A DNA stretch of 64,000 nucleotides from Pseudomonadota bacterium (GTDB taxonomy: Bacteria > Pseudomonadota > Gammaproteobacteria > Steroidobacterales > JBCBZW01): contig JBCCWS010000018.1 in NCBI GenBank assembly GCA_039193195.1, positions 43,493 through 107,492 on the forward strand, read 5' to 3'. The position numbers and the translations under genes are program-made. Below, piece by piece: positions 8,142 through 16,800 of the stretch (position 1 is its first letter; each line of letters opens with the position of its first letter). The notes beneath the pieces are model-generated. The model searched no databases. It worked only from the letters and a program-made list of their open reading frames with translations, and was not told the DNA's origin.

Positions 8142-9869
8142 TCATAGGCCAACGCTCCGAGCTAGCGCGCCCCACAGGACGGGTAACTCCATGATGAGTA
8201 TATGCACCAGGGCGAGACCAATGAGTAGGGCGGCAAAGGCACCGGCGGCAGCTAGCAGAGCCACCTGGGACCGGGCACCGGCGGCCATCACGGGCGACGC
8301 GCCGATCACAGGGATACTGGCGAGCGGAGCGACACCGAACACGTCGATCACTCCATTGCGACCGCGGACGGTGCTGTCCAAGGCCTCCAAGGTCGCGGCG
8401 AGAAAGATCGCCAGAAACATGCTCATCACCAGCCCCAGAAACAAGATAGCGCCACGATTAGGCGAGTAAGGCTCGAAGGGAAGCGAAGGGTCCTCGATGG
8501 TCACAAAGCGCTGGCCTCGGCGCTGCTCCTCCACCTGCTGCGCCACCCGCGCGTCAAGCTCCTGGGCTTTCACCGACTGATACTGGTTCTGCAGGTTGCT
8601 CAAATCACGGCTGATGCTGCTGTAATTCAATTCCACCTGCGGCAGGCGGGAGATCGCTGCTTCGAGTTCGGCGATTTGGCGCGTCTGCTCCTGGCGCGAG
8701 TTCTGGAGCGTATTGACCTCTGCCAGGGCCGTCGCCAGATCCGCCCGCAGGCGAATCTCCGCATCAGTGAGCAGCTCGCCGCTGCCACCGGTCTCGGCCG
8801 CCCGCGCCTCGAGTTCCGCCACACTCTGCTGCAGCCGCACCACTTCGGGGTGGTTGTCGGTGTAACGCTCACGAGCCGCCGTCAGCGCCGCACGCGCGGA
8901 GGCGAGCTCGGGGCTCTCACTGGCCAGCCGCCCGCTCTCGATCGCCCGCTGCAGGGCTTCGACCTGACGACTCACGGCAATCACGTCGGGGTGGCTTTCG
9001 CCGTAGCGCGCGCTCAGCAGGCGCAACTGCGACTCCGCTTCCACCAGCTGCTCGCGTGGCAGCAGGCCACGCTGGCCACCGCTTCCGGCCAGCTGGTCGG
9101 CCACGGTAGCCAACTCTGCCCTTAGGTAGATGATGCGCTGCTCTTGCGCGGCAAGGCGGCGGTCCGTCTCCAGGCGCGCGGCCTCCACCCGTTGCAGCAG
9201 CTGGCTGTTGCTCTCGTAGGAGCCGGGCAGCGACCCTTCGTTGACCGCTCGGAACTGGGCGAGCTGCTGCTCGAGAGCTTGGATCTGGTCCTCGATTCGA
9301 GCAGCCTCGTTGCCGAGAAAGCGTGCGCGCTCGCTGAGACGAGACTCGCGGATCAGCTTGTTCTCCCGCTCGTAGAGGCTAACCAGCCTGCCCACCACTC
9401 GCTGCGCGGCGGCGGGCTGAGGGTCCTCGAAGGCGAGAGAGAAGGTCACGACGGACTCCGTAGGGCGCCCCCGCGAGTCTACGCTCTCCGCCGTGAACTG
9501 CTCGAGCGTGAAGTTCTCACGAAGCTTATCCACGCGCTCGCTGATCGACAGCCCCTCGTTGTCGTAAAGACGTATGTCACGCAGCAGGGGGGCGAGCTTC
9601 TCAGTGGTCATCACGCGCTGCGTGACCCGGGCGATCTGCCGAGCGGGAAGCTCTTCGGCCGCGTCGGTCTCTGCCGTGACGTCCGAGGGCTCAACGTAGA
9701 TCGTGGCCATTGAGCGGTAGGTCGCGGGCCAGACGAGCGCGATGAACAGCGTCAGCAGAACACCGCACACCAGGGCGGCCAGGAAGGGCCAGCGGCGGCG
9801 GCGTAGACCGGCCATGAGTTGGGCGATCTGGTTTTCGAGCTGCGGCGGCGCAGAGGACTGCTGCTGCAC
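8142..9869 (-). CDS. Exopolysaccharide chain-length determinant (Wzz/EpsF-like)
   Basis: A 575-residue inner-membrane polysaccharide co-polymerase. It has an N-terminal Wzz domain with a membrane segment at about residues 33-52 (FLAALVCGVLLTLFIALVW), a long periplasmic coiled coil rich in Glu, Gln, Arg and Leu (about 150-430), a Pro-rich stretch before a second membrane segment (PNRGAILFLGLVMSMFL) and further hydrophobic segments at the C-terminus. The coiled-coil length matches TIGR03007-type proteins of exosortase loci. It controls polymer length together with the separately encoded tyrosine kinase downstream. It is followed on the transcript by the kinase (72 bp) and preceded by the barrel protein (69 bp). 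Confidence 0.88.
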   Translation of the reverse strand: MQQQSSAPPQLENQIAQLMAGLRRRRWPFLAALVCGVLLTLFIALVWPATYRSMATIYVEPSDVTAETDAAEELPARQIARVTQRVMTTEKLAPLLRDIRLYDNEGLSISERVDKLRENFTLEQFTAESVDSRGRPTESVVTFSLAFEDPQPAAAQRVVGRLVSLYERENKLIRESRLSERARFLGNEAARIEDQIQALEQQLAQFRAVNEGSLPGSYESNSQLLQRVEAARLETDRRLAAQEQRIIYLRAELATVADQLAGSGGQRGLLPREQLVEAESQLRLLSARYGESHPDVIAVSRQVEALQRAIESGRLASESPELASARAALTAARERYTDNHPEVVRLQQSVAELEARAAETGGSGELLTDAEIRLRADLATALAEVNTLQNSRQEQTRQIAELEAAISRLPQVELNYSSISRDLSNLQNQYQSVKAQELDARVAQQVEEQRRGQRFVTIEDPSLPFEPYSPNRGAILFLGLVMSMFLAIFLAATLEALDSTVRGRNGVIDVFGVAPLASIPVIGASPVMAAGARSQVALLAAAGAFAALLIGLALVHILIMELPVLWGALARSVGL

Positions 9870-9938
9870 GGTTGTGCATCTCCTACAGAGTTAAACGTAA
9901 GGTGGCGTTCGCGCGTGAGCACCAACGCCCTGACACTG

Positions 9939-11252
9939 CTATCGGAACACGGGTGAACGGCTGAAATCGTAGATCAGGTTGACGAACAGTCGCACGCCGT
10001 CGCGCTCATCACCGTTGGCGTCGCGCACGCTCGCGTAGCGCGCGCCAGCGGCGATCGCCCAGTGTTCGCGGAATCGCCAGCGCAAGGTGGGGTCCACCCG
10101 CACCACTTCGCGATCGAAGGGAACTCCCCCTGCCACCCGGCTGCGCTCGAGATAGCCGGTGCGTAACCTGGCCGTCAGGCCGGGACGCAACTCACGGACG
10201 ATCAGCAGCGAGAGGCGATCTTGCTCGAGCAGCTGACCGATGCCCGAGGGCGTGATGGTTCGCGAGGCCGTTAGGGTGACTTGCGTACGTTCCGGCGTCC
10301 AATTGAGCTCGGCGTCGAAAACGCCGCCCGTGGAGTCGTCTTCAAAGGTCTGGGTGGGCGTGCCTAGCAGCAGGTCCGTCACGTCTGTCTCGCTGTCCAC
10401 GATGCGTGCACCCGCCCGGAAGGTACCGCTCACCGTTGCGGTGAAGGCACGAGTAACACCGAGTTCGAATTGACGGCTGAAGTTCGATGTTTCCTGCTCA
10501 TTGAGCGAGAAGTCGGTGAGCAACAGGCGTTCATCTGCGCGAAAACGTGAGACGGCCGCCGTGGCGAACACATTGGTGCGCTCGGAGAGGGCGCGCTGGA
10601 AGGTGATGTCGGCCCCGTCGAAGCGGTAGTCGGTCAGCTGTCCGGCGGCATCCACATCGAAGGTACGCCCGTCGACGGCCACCGGGAAGGTACGATCCTC
10701 GAAGTCCACCAGCGACGCAGACCCGCCGATGATCACCTGATTGCGCTCGCTCAACTGGCGTGCCCACTGCGGGCGCACGACCGCGCTGTTGCGGCGCGTG
10801 GCAATCACCTCGTTGTTGTCGTTGATCAGGCCACCGAGTTCGTCCACCAGGCCGTTGGTCAGGGTGGACCCACGCTCCAGCGCCCCAGTAACGGAGAAGT
10901 TACCCCGCGGCAGCACGCGCGTGGCCGTGAGTTCGTAGCGCTGCTCGGTCAAATTGAAGTCATCGTTGTCGTAGAACGGGAAAGTCAAGCGCAGGCCATT
11001 GGTCATATCCCAGCGCTCGCCAACGACATCCAAGCTGAGGCTGGGCTCAAAGATGTAGCCACTGACCGACTCCGTATCGGACAGTGCTAGGCGCGGGCTT
11101 GAGTCATAAACCCCGCGCTGAGTGAGGCTCCCAGTGAGGGTGGTGTCCGCATGGGCGATACCTGCTGCGAAGAGCAGTCCGCTAGCGGCCAACAGGCTGG
11201 CGAGGGCGCGCGAGCCTGGCGGGTAGGTGGCGCCGAAAGCGTTCGGGGCCAT
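9939..11252 (-). CDS. PEP-CTERM/XrtA-associated outer-membrane beta-barrel protein
   Basis: A 437-residue protein with signal peptide MAPNAFGATYPPGSRALASLLAASGLLFAAGIAHA. The frame is open 54 codons further upstream, but that part overlaps the export gene and has no signal features, so the ATG at 11250-11252 (19 bp after the previous stop) is preferred. The mature chain is made of alternating polar/hydrophobic strands (for example TLTGSLTQRGVYDSSPRL and YELTATRVLPRGNFSVTGALE) and ends in SPVFRF-like aromatic strands, consistent with the TIGR03016 barrel family. It probably helps export or anchor the exopolysaccharide at the outer membrane; the precise role is unknown. Confidence 0.85.
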   Translation of the reverse strand: MAPNAFGATYPPGSRALASLLAASGLLFAAGIAHADTTLTGSLTQRGVYDSSPRLALSDTESVSGYIFEPSLSLDVVGERWDMTNGLRLTFPFYDNDDFNLTEQRYELTATRVLPRGNFSVTGALERGSTLTNGLVDELGGLINDNNEVIATRRNSAVVRPQWARQLSERNQVIIGGSASLVDFEDRTFPVAVDGRTFDVDAAGQLTDYRFDGADITFQRALSERTNVFATAAVSRFRADERLLLTDFSLNEQETSNFSRQFELGVTRAFTATVSGTFRAGARIVDSETDVTDLLLGTPTQTFEDDSTGGVFDAELNWTPERTQVTLTASRTITPSGIGQLLEQDRLSLLIVRELRPGLTARLRTGYLERSRVAGGVPFDREVVRVDPTLRWRFREHWAIAAGARYASVRDANGDERDGVRLFVNLIYDFSRSPVFR

Positions 11253-11271
11253 GCTAGGACAGTCGCCCCCC

Positions 11272-11865
11272 TCAGGGCACGACGATGACATCACCGCTAA
11301 GCAGCTCAATGTTGCTCTCCAGTCGATCGCCCGACTCGACGTCGGAATACTTAAAGGCGATGGCACGCTGGCGACCGCCACCGTCGCGGCGCAGGATCTG
11401 GATGCGATTGCCATTGGCGAACTGGGCCAGTCCGCCCGCTAGGGCGAGGGCCTGAATCACCGTCATCGGCCGATCCATGGCGTACTCGCCAGGCCGCGGT
11501 ACCTTGCCGATCACGTAGAACTTGTTGCCCTGGGCGGACAGCACGCTCACGGTCACGACCGGCTCTGGAATGAAATCCACGAGACGACCAACGATCGCGG
11601 TACGCACGTCCTCCGCGGATCGTGTTGCGGCTTCGACCTCACCGATCAGCGGGAAAGTGATACGACCGTCGGGTCGCACGATCACCTCCCGCGATAGCTC
11701 CTCCTCACGCCAGACGGAGATCCGCAGCACGTCCCCTGGATTCAGGGCGTAGGCCCCTTCCGCCTCCTGCGCCTGCGCGGGTGCTAGGGCGGCGAGGGTC
11801 GCAAGCAGCGCTAGCGCGAGTGCTGCAGCCGTCGGTCGCAAGCCAGATAGGCCAAACCTCATCAT
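11272..11865 (-). CDS. Polysaccharide export protein (Wza/EpsE-like)
   Basis: A 197-residue periplasmic/outer-membrane export protein and the first gene of the EPS operon. A signal peptide ends near PAQAQEAEG. The poly-export domain follows (YALNPGDVLRISVWREEELSREVIVRPDGRI), then a SLBB-type domain (KFYVIGKVPRPGEYAMDRPMTVIQALALAGG). It is shorter than E. coli Wza and has no obvious lipobox cysteine, like the short EpsE-type exporters (TIGR03027) of exosortase systems. Translation starts at ATG 11865, with a second ATG directly following. A TATAAT box lies just upstream. Confidence 0.9.
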   Translation of the reverse strand: MMRFGLSGLRPTAAALALALLATLAALAPAQAQEAEGAYALNPGDVLRISVWREEELSREVIVRPDGRITFPLIGEVEAATRSAEDVRTAIVGRLVDFIPEPVVTVSVLSAQGNKFYVIGKVPRPGEYAMDRPMTVIQALALAGGLAQFANGNRIQILRRDGGGRQRAIAFKYSDVESGDRLESNIELLSGDVIVVP

Positions 11866-11888
11866 CGAAAACCCCTGGTGTTCTCTAA

Positions 11889-11894
11889 ATTATA
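11889..11894 (-). promoter_or_regulatory. Putative -10 box of the exopolysaccharide operon
   Basis: Minus-strand TATAAT, a perfect sigma-70 -10 consensus, 23 bp upstream of the first start codon of the EPS operon; this would give a very short leader. No good TTGACA-like -35 is seen at 16-18 bp. I looked for and did not find a sigma-54 (-24/-12) site in the 150 bp upstream, although such sites are reported for some exosortase EPS loci. Confidence 0.4.
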
Positions 11895-12435
11895 GCGGTC
11901 GGCCTCTACGCGCGCCGTCGGGGCGCACTTTAGCGCAGGCGCCGAAGCGAGCCTAGTTAAAGAGGTTGCCAGGGTTTGGCGCGGCCGCTATCGCCTAAGC
12001 GATACCGCCATGCGACGGGCAAGAACCCGCAACGGGAGCCGCCAAACACGTGTCACGGGCCGTTCGTCCGAGCACGCCGGAGGTGCCGATGGATGGCCTG
12101 GAGATCTTGGAGCGTCAGCTGCGCGCCGAACGCCTATCGCAAGGTCGATGCGGCGAGCTCGACGCGTCCCCGGGCTGACCCAAGGCGAGAGCACGCAGGA
12201 CGGTGCGTATTATGTCGCAGTCTGTATCGCACCAGAGTGTCGATCACTCGGATCCTGGCAATGCGGGGCCACAGGCTCACGACCGGGAGGGAGTTGCGCC
12301 CTGTACCAGCGCGCGGCGCTCGCCCCCCCCAGCCCGGCGGTGCGCGCGCGTGCCAACGACTACAGCCGCGAGGTCGCCGGCGCGATTGGTGGGCGGCCAT
12401 CGCGCCATCGCGACTCTGCGCTATCAATGCCTATA
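11895..12435. other. Intergenic region between divergent operons, no gene seen
   Basis: About 540 bp of GC-rich sequence between the EPS operon and the toxin-antitoxin pair. Open frames here (for example the upstream extension of the antitoxin frame) are arginine-rich and lack domain character. The right end turns abruptly AT-rich at about 12430-12490, suiting the toxin-antitoxin promoter. Confidence 0.5.
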
Positions 12436-12493
12436 TTGCCATCTGACAGTATATTTAATAATCTTTGCATATTGACACTTTACCAATGGCAAT
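12436..12493. promoter_or_regulatory. Inverted repeat and AT-rich promoter region of the toxin-antitoxin pair
   Basis: ATTGCCAT (12436-12443) and its exact reverse complement ATGGCAAT (12486-12493) flank a strongly AT-rich segment containing TTTAATAAT and TTGACA-like sequence, just upstream of the antitoxin start at 12502. Because Xre-type antitoxins usually repress their own promoter by binding inverted repeats, this is a plausible operator. The half-sites are only 8 bp and the spacing is large, so the call is tentative. Confidence 0.35.
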
Positions 12494-12501
12494 TACCCCC
12501 T

Positions 12502-12906
12502 ATGCTCGAGTCCATCCCGCGCCTGGCCCCGTTCGACAACGGTCCGGAGATCACGGACGAAGAGAGCGCCGCCATGGCGCGCGCCATGGTGAACCTGTTC
12601 CGTCTATGGCAAGTCAACGACGCCCAAGCGTGCGTGCTCCTCGGCGGCCTTTCCAAGCGTACCTACGCCCGCTGGAAAGAAGGCGCGATCGGGCGCGCAT
12701 CGGTGGATCAGAGCACTCGTATGTCGGTGCTTCTCGGCATCCACAAGTCCCTGCGGATTCTATTTGCGGATAAGGCGCGGGCCCACGGCTGGGTACGCCA
12801 GCCCAACGCCGTGTTTGACGGCAGCAGCGCCCTGGACGTGATGCTGGGCGGCTACCTAACGGACCTGTTTAGAGTTCGCCACTACCTCGACGCCATACGC
12901 GGGTGA
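12502..12906 (+). CDS. Xre/MbcA/ParS-type antitoxin of a RES toxin-antitoxin system
   Basis: 134 residues starting MLESIPRLAPFDNGPEI. The N-terminal half has a helix-turn-helix-like segment (ALNLFRLW...DAQACVLLGGLSKRTYARWKEG). The C-terminal half matches the MbcA/ParS toxin-binding region (MSVLLGIHKSLRILFADKARAHGWVRQPNAVFDGSSALDVMLGG). The frame is open far upstream, but the ATG at 12502 is where family similarity begins and it follows the AT-rich promoter. The stop overlaps the toxin start by 1 bp (TGATG), so the two are translationally coupled. It neutralises the RES toxin and probably autoregulates. Confidence 0.85.
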   Translation: MLESIPRLAPFDNGPEITDEESAAMARAMVNLFRLWQVNDAQACVLLGGLSKRTYARWKEGAIGRASVDQSTRMSVLLGIHKSLRILFADKARAHGWVRQPNAVFDGSSALDVMLGGYLTDLFRVRHYLDAIRG

Positions 12907-13658
12907 TGGAGGCCCGCTCGCTGGCGATCCCGCCGATTTCGCGCGTGCGCTGGTCCAAGGCGCGACGTATCGTGCCCACGCGCCACCCTCCCATCGACCT
13001 GTTCGAAGATATCGCTGCCCCCGACGACTGGGATCTCCTAGTTTCCGCTGAGGCGAAGACCAATCCACGCGTCTGCACCAGCGTTGGGCGCTTGGATTTG
13101 GTCCCCACCGCCAGGCGCGTCGGTGGCCCGGGAGCGAGCTACCTGATGGCACCGTTCGTACACGTAAGCACGGAACGTCCCGGACGGTTCCACGACGGCA
13201 CCTACGGCGCCTGGTACGCGGCCAACCGCTTCCAGACTGCGGTCGCCGAAACGGCGCACCACATGGCCGCCTTCTACCGCAGCACGGCTCAGACGCCCGG
13301 ATGGCTGGTCCAAGTACGCGAGCTCATCGCGCGGGTCGATCACCGATTCCACGACCTACGCGCCGCGCCGGCGTTCGAGAGCGCCCTCGATCCGAATGAC
13401 TACGCCCCCTCCCAGGCCCTGGCCTGGCGCCTGCGGAGCGACCACCGCAGTGACGGCATCGTCTACCCAGCCGTACGCGATGGCCAGGGAGAGGCGCTCG
13501 CCGCATTCTGGCCCGACGTCGTTCGCCCACCGGTCACCCCAGGGCGCCATCTCGGCTACCACTTCGACGGACATCTCATCGACTACGTACGCGATGCATC
13601 GAGCGGAGAACTCTGGCGCCTACACGGCTGCGCACCGGCGCCCCTGGCACCCTCCTGA
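12906..13658 (+). CDS. RES-domain toxin (NAD+ phosphorylase-type)
   Basis: About 250 residues with a RES domain. The Arg/Tyr/Glu region is visible as RFHDGTYGAWYAANRFQTAVAETAHH (about residues 97-122) and the conserved Ser as SDGIVYPAVRDG (about 190). In characterised members (MbcT, Res) these residues bind and degrade NAD+, halting growth. The start is either ATG 12906, overlapping the antitoxin stop, or GTG 12903. At about 250 residues it is longer than minimal RES toxins (about 160-230) owing to an N-terminal extension. The locus sits between the EPS operon and a large protease, with no sign of a mobile element nearby. Confidence 0.87.
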   Translation: MEARSLAIPPISRVRWSKARRIVPTRHPPIDLFEDIAAPDDWDLLVSAEAKTNPRVCTSVGRLDLVPTARRVGGPGASYLMAPFVHVSTERPGRFHDGTYGAWYAANRFQTAVAETAHHMAAFYRSTAQTPGWLVQVRELIARVDHRFHDLRAAPAFESALDPNDYAPSQALAWRLRSDHRSDGIVYPAVRDGQGEALAAFWPDVVRPPVTPGRHLGYHFDGHLIDYVRDASSGELWRLHGCAPAPLAPS

Positions 13659-13895
13659 AATCGACCCCTGCGGCGACGCATCAGACTTCTGAGATGGCGG
13701 TTTCCTGAAATCCCCCTACCGCCCACGGCAAAAATATGGTCTAACTGGCGGCTGTTCCGGTGGCTGAATCGGGAGTCGTGCGAGCGGCGACCGCTAACAA
13801 CATCAAGCGCAGCTACCTGAACGACCGTCACGGACGACGGGTGACTTCGCACCGCGCGGTCCGTGCTTATCTAAAAACCAGGGGAGTCATAGTCC

Positions 13896-16800
13896 ATGCA
13901 CAACTTGCCATGCAGGACGGCGCTCGTCGCATCGTCCCTGCTGGTCACCCTGATGGCGGGCAGCGCAAACGCGTCCGTTGATGGGGACAACCAGCGGTCC
14001 TTGCTAAGCAAACCGGTCGAGATGAGGGAGCTTTCGCTCGCCACCAAGCCCAATGCTGGGCGCGTCGGCAGTCGAGTGTTCCGGCCCGAACGGGGCCTCA
14101 CCGGCGAACACGTGTACATCATCACCCTTGCCGAGCCTGCTCTCGCGGCCTACACCGGCGGTGTTCGCGGGCTCGCACGCACGGCGGTGGATACGCGCCG
14201 CGGCGAGCGCAAGCTCAACGCCCGCAGCCCTGCCAGCCGCGCTTATATGCAACACCTGCGTGGCCAGCAGGACCGATTCCTGAGCCGCACCTCGCGCATG
14301 CTTGGCCGCAGCGCAGCGCCACTCAACCGCTATGTTGCCGCCGTCAACGGTGTGTCCTTGCGCATGACCCAGGCTGAAGCCCAGCGCGTCGCGCGCCTGC
14401 CCGGCGTGGCGATGGTCGAACGCAGCGTAGCGATGCAGCTGGACACCGACGCGGGCCCGAACTTCATCGGCGCGCCGCGGGTGTGGAGCGGTGAGGCCAC
14501 CGGCGAGGCGGCCCTCGGTGAAGGCATCATCGTCGGCATCATCGACAGCGGCATCAACGGTGACCATCCGTCCTTCGCGTCGATGGGCTCCGATGGGTAC
14601 GAGCACATCAACCCCTATGGCGACGGCGTCTACGTGGGTGAGTGCTTCGACACACCGGACCTGGTCTGCTCGAGCAAGCTAATCGGCCGCTACAACTTCA
14701 CCCAGGGGTCGAACCCACCCGCGCCCACTTCCGAGGACACGGACGGTCACGGCACCCACGTGGCGAGCACTGCTGCGGGCAACTTCGTTGACGATGTCCC
14801 GTTCTTCGATGCGGAAGGCAACCCCATCGAGTTCTCCGTGAACATCTCCGGCGTGGCGCCCCACGCAAACCTCATCGCCTACTCAGTGTGCGCGCCCCTG
14901 TGCCCGAGCTCAGACGTGCTGAACGCGATCGACCAGGCCATCCTCGATGGCGTCGACGTGCTCAACAAGTCCATCTCGAGCCCGCCGGGCAGCCCCTGGG
15001 AAGCTAGCCTTTCCCTCGGCGCCCTGAATGCGCGTGCCGCAGGCATCTCCTTCGCCATCTCCGCCGGTAACGACGGTCCTGGCGTCGGCACCGTTGCCGA
15101 GGTCAACGGTGCGCCCTGGAACGGGGCCGTGGCGGCGAGCACGCACGACCGTGCCTTCCCCACCAAGACTCTGGATATGTTTGAGGGTGGCGACGTAGCG
15201 CCGCCGGCCACCATCACGGGCCGCTCCTTGAGCCCGGGCATCACCGGCACCATCGTCTACGCCGGTGACTATGCCAACGGCGACCCGGACCCTGAGCAGT
15301 GCCTCAACCCCTTCCCGCCCGGCACCTGGAGCGCGGATGAGATCGTGGTCTGCGACCGCGGTGCCATCGCTCGCGTGCAAAAGTGCATCAACGTGCGTGA
15401 CGGCGGTGCGGCCGGCTGCGTCCTGACCAACATCCCGGGCGGCGCCACGTCTCTCGCGGACGACCCCCACGTCATCCCCGCGATCCACATCGCGGAGGCG
15501 GACGGCACGGCCCTGAAGGCCTGGATGGCTAGCGGCAGTGGCCACGTCGCCACCATCGGTGAGGGCGGCGCGCCCTTCTCCGACGAAGCGGCCGGCGACA
15601 TCATGGCCGACTTCAGCTCCCGCGGACCCTACACGGGCTTTGACTTCCTCTCGCCCAACGTGTCCGCGCCGGGGGTGAGCATCTACGCAGCCTTCGCGGA
15701 TGGCATCGAGTACTCGTTCCTCGGCGGCACCTCCATGTCCAGCCCGCACGTCGCCGGCTCCATGGCGCTGCTGCGTCAGACCCGTCCCGACTGGACCGAC
15801 GCGGAAATCCTCTCCGCCCTCATGAGCACGGGCGTGCAGGAGATGCGCAAGGAAGACGGCGCCACGCCGGCGGACGCCTTCGACTTCGGTGGCGGCCGCG
15901 TGCGCGTGAACCAGGCGGCCAACGCAGGGCTGCTCTTCGACGAAACGGCAGCTGGCTTCGAGGCCGCTAACCCGGCCACCGGCGGCGATCCTAAGGACAT
16001 GAACCTCGCGTCCTTCGCCAACGATGCGTGCCTGAGCATCTGCTCCTGGGAGCGCACCGTGGAAGCCGCGGTGAGCGACACCTGGTCCTCCAGCTCCAAC
16101 GGCGACTTCCCGGTCACCGTCGAGCCTGCCTCGTTCTCCCTGAACGCGGGCGACACTCAGGTAATAACCGTCACGGCCGACGTCTCCGCCATGGCCAACG
16201 GCGAGTTCGCCTTCGCCGAACTGGTTCTGACCCCCGCCGGTGGCGCCAATCCGCCGACGGAACTGCAGGTGGCGGTCACGCCCTCGGCCGGTGACCTGCC
16301 AAACGCCCTGGTCATCAACACCGGCCGCAACGCCGGCTCCGTGACCGAGACCATCGCCTCCATCGAGGTGAGCGATCTGCAGGTGCAGGCCTTCGGCCTG
16401 TCCAAGGGTGACACCGAGCGCCTCGCCATCACCGGCGAGACGGGCGAGTTCGATCCCTACGATCAGCCGGACGGCGTGGGCGTGAGCTTCTTCGACGTGC
16501 CCGCCGATGCGATCCGCGTGATCGTGCGCACCTTCGACTCCGAAGCACCAGACGCCGACCTGTTCGTGGGCCGCGACGACAACGGGGACGGCGAGATCTC
16601 GCTGGACGAGGAGCGTTGCAACAGCGGCACCGGCGGCAGCGATGAGTTCTGTGAGGTCACGGACGTCGAGGGCGGCACCTGGTGGGCTGCGGTGATCAAC
16701 TTCACCGCCTCCGATCCGGAAGCGACCGACGAGACCAGCGTCAACGCCACGGCCGTGGCCCCGAGCACCGGCAACTTCTTCGCCGAGGGGCCGGGCGGCC

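Noticed and set aside
11866..12010. Sigma-54 promoter for the EPS operon
   Set aside because: No GG-N10-GC (-24/-12) pattern with acceptable match; only a sigma-70-like -10 is visible.
12010..12501. Upstream extension of the antitoxin frame to a 298-residue protein
   Set aside because: The first 164 codons are Arg/Ala/Gly-rich with no domain and overlap the AT-rich promoter. Family similarity starts at ATG 12502.
13653..13717. Direct repeat TCCTGAAATC downstream of the RES toxin as an insertion target duplication
   Set aside because: Ten bases, about 55 bp apart, with no element between the copies.
14910..15749. Minus-strand 279-codon frame opposite the protease catalytic domain
   Set aside because: Arg/Gly/Ala-rich, no motifs, entirely inside the subtilase coding sequence.
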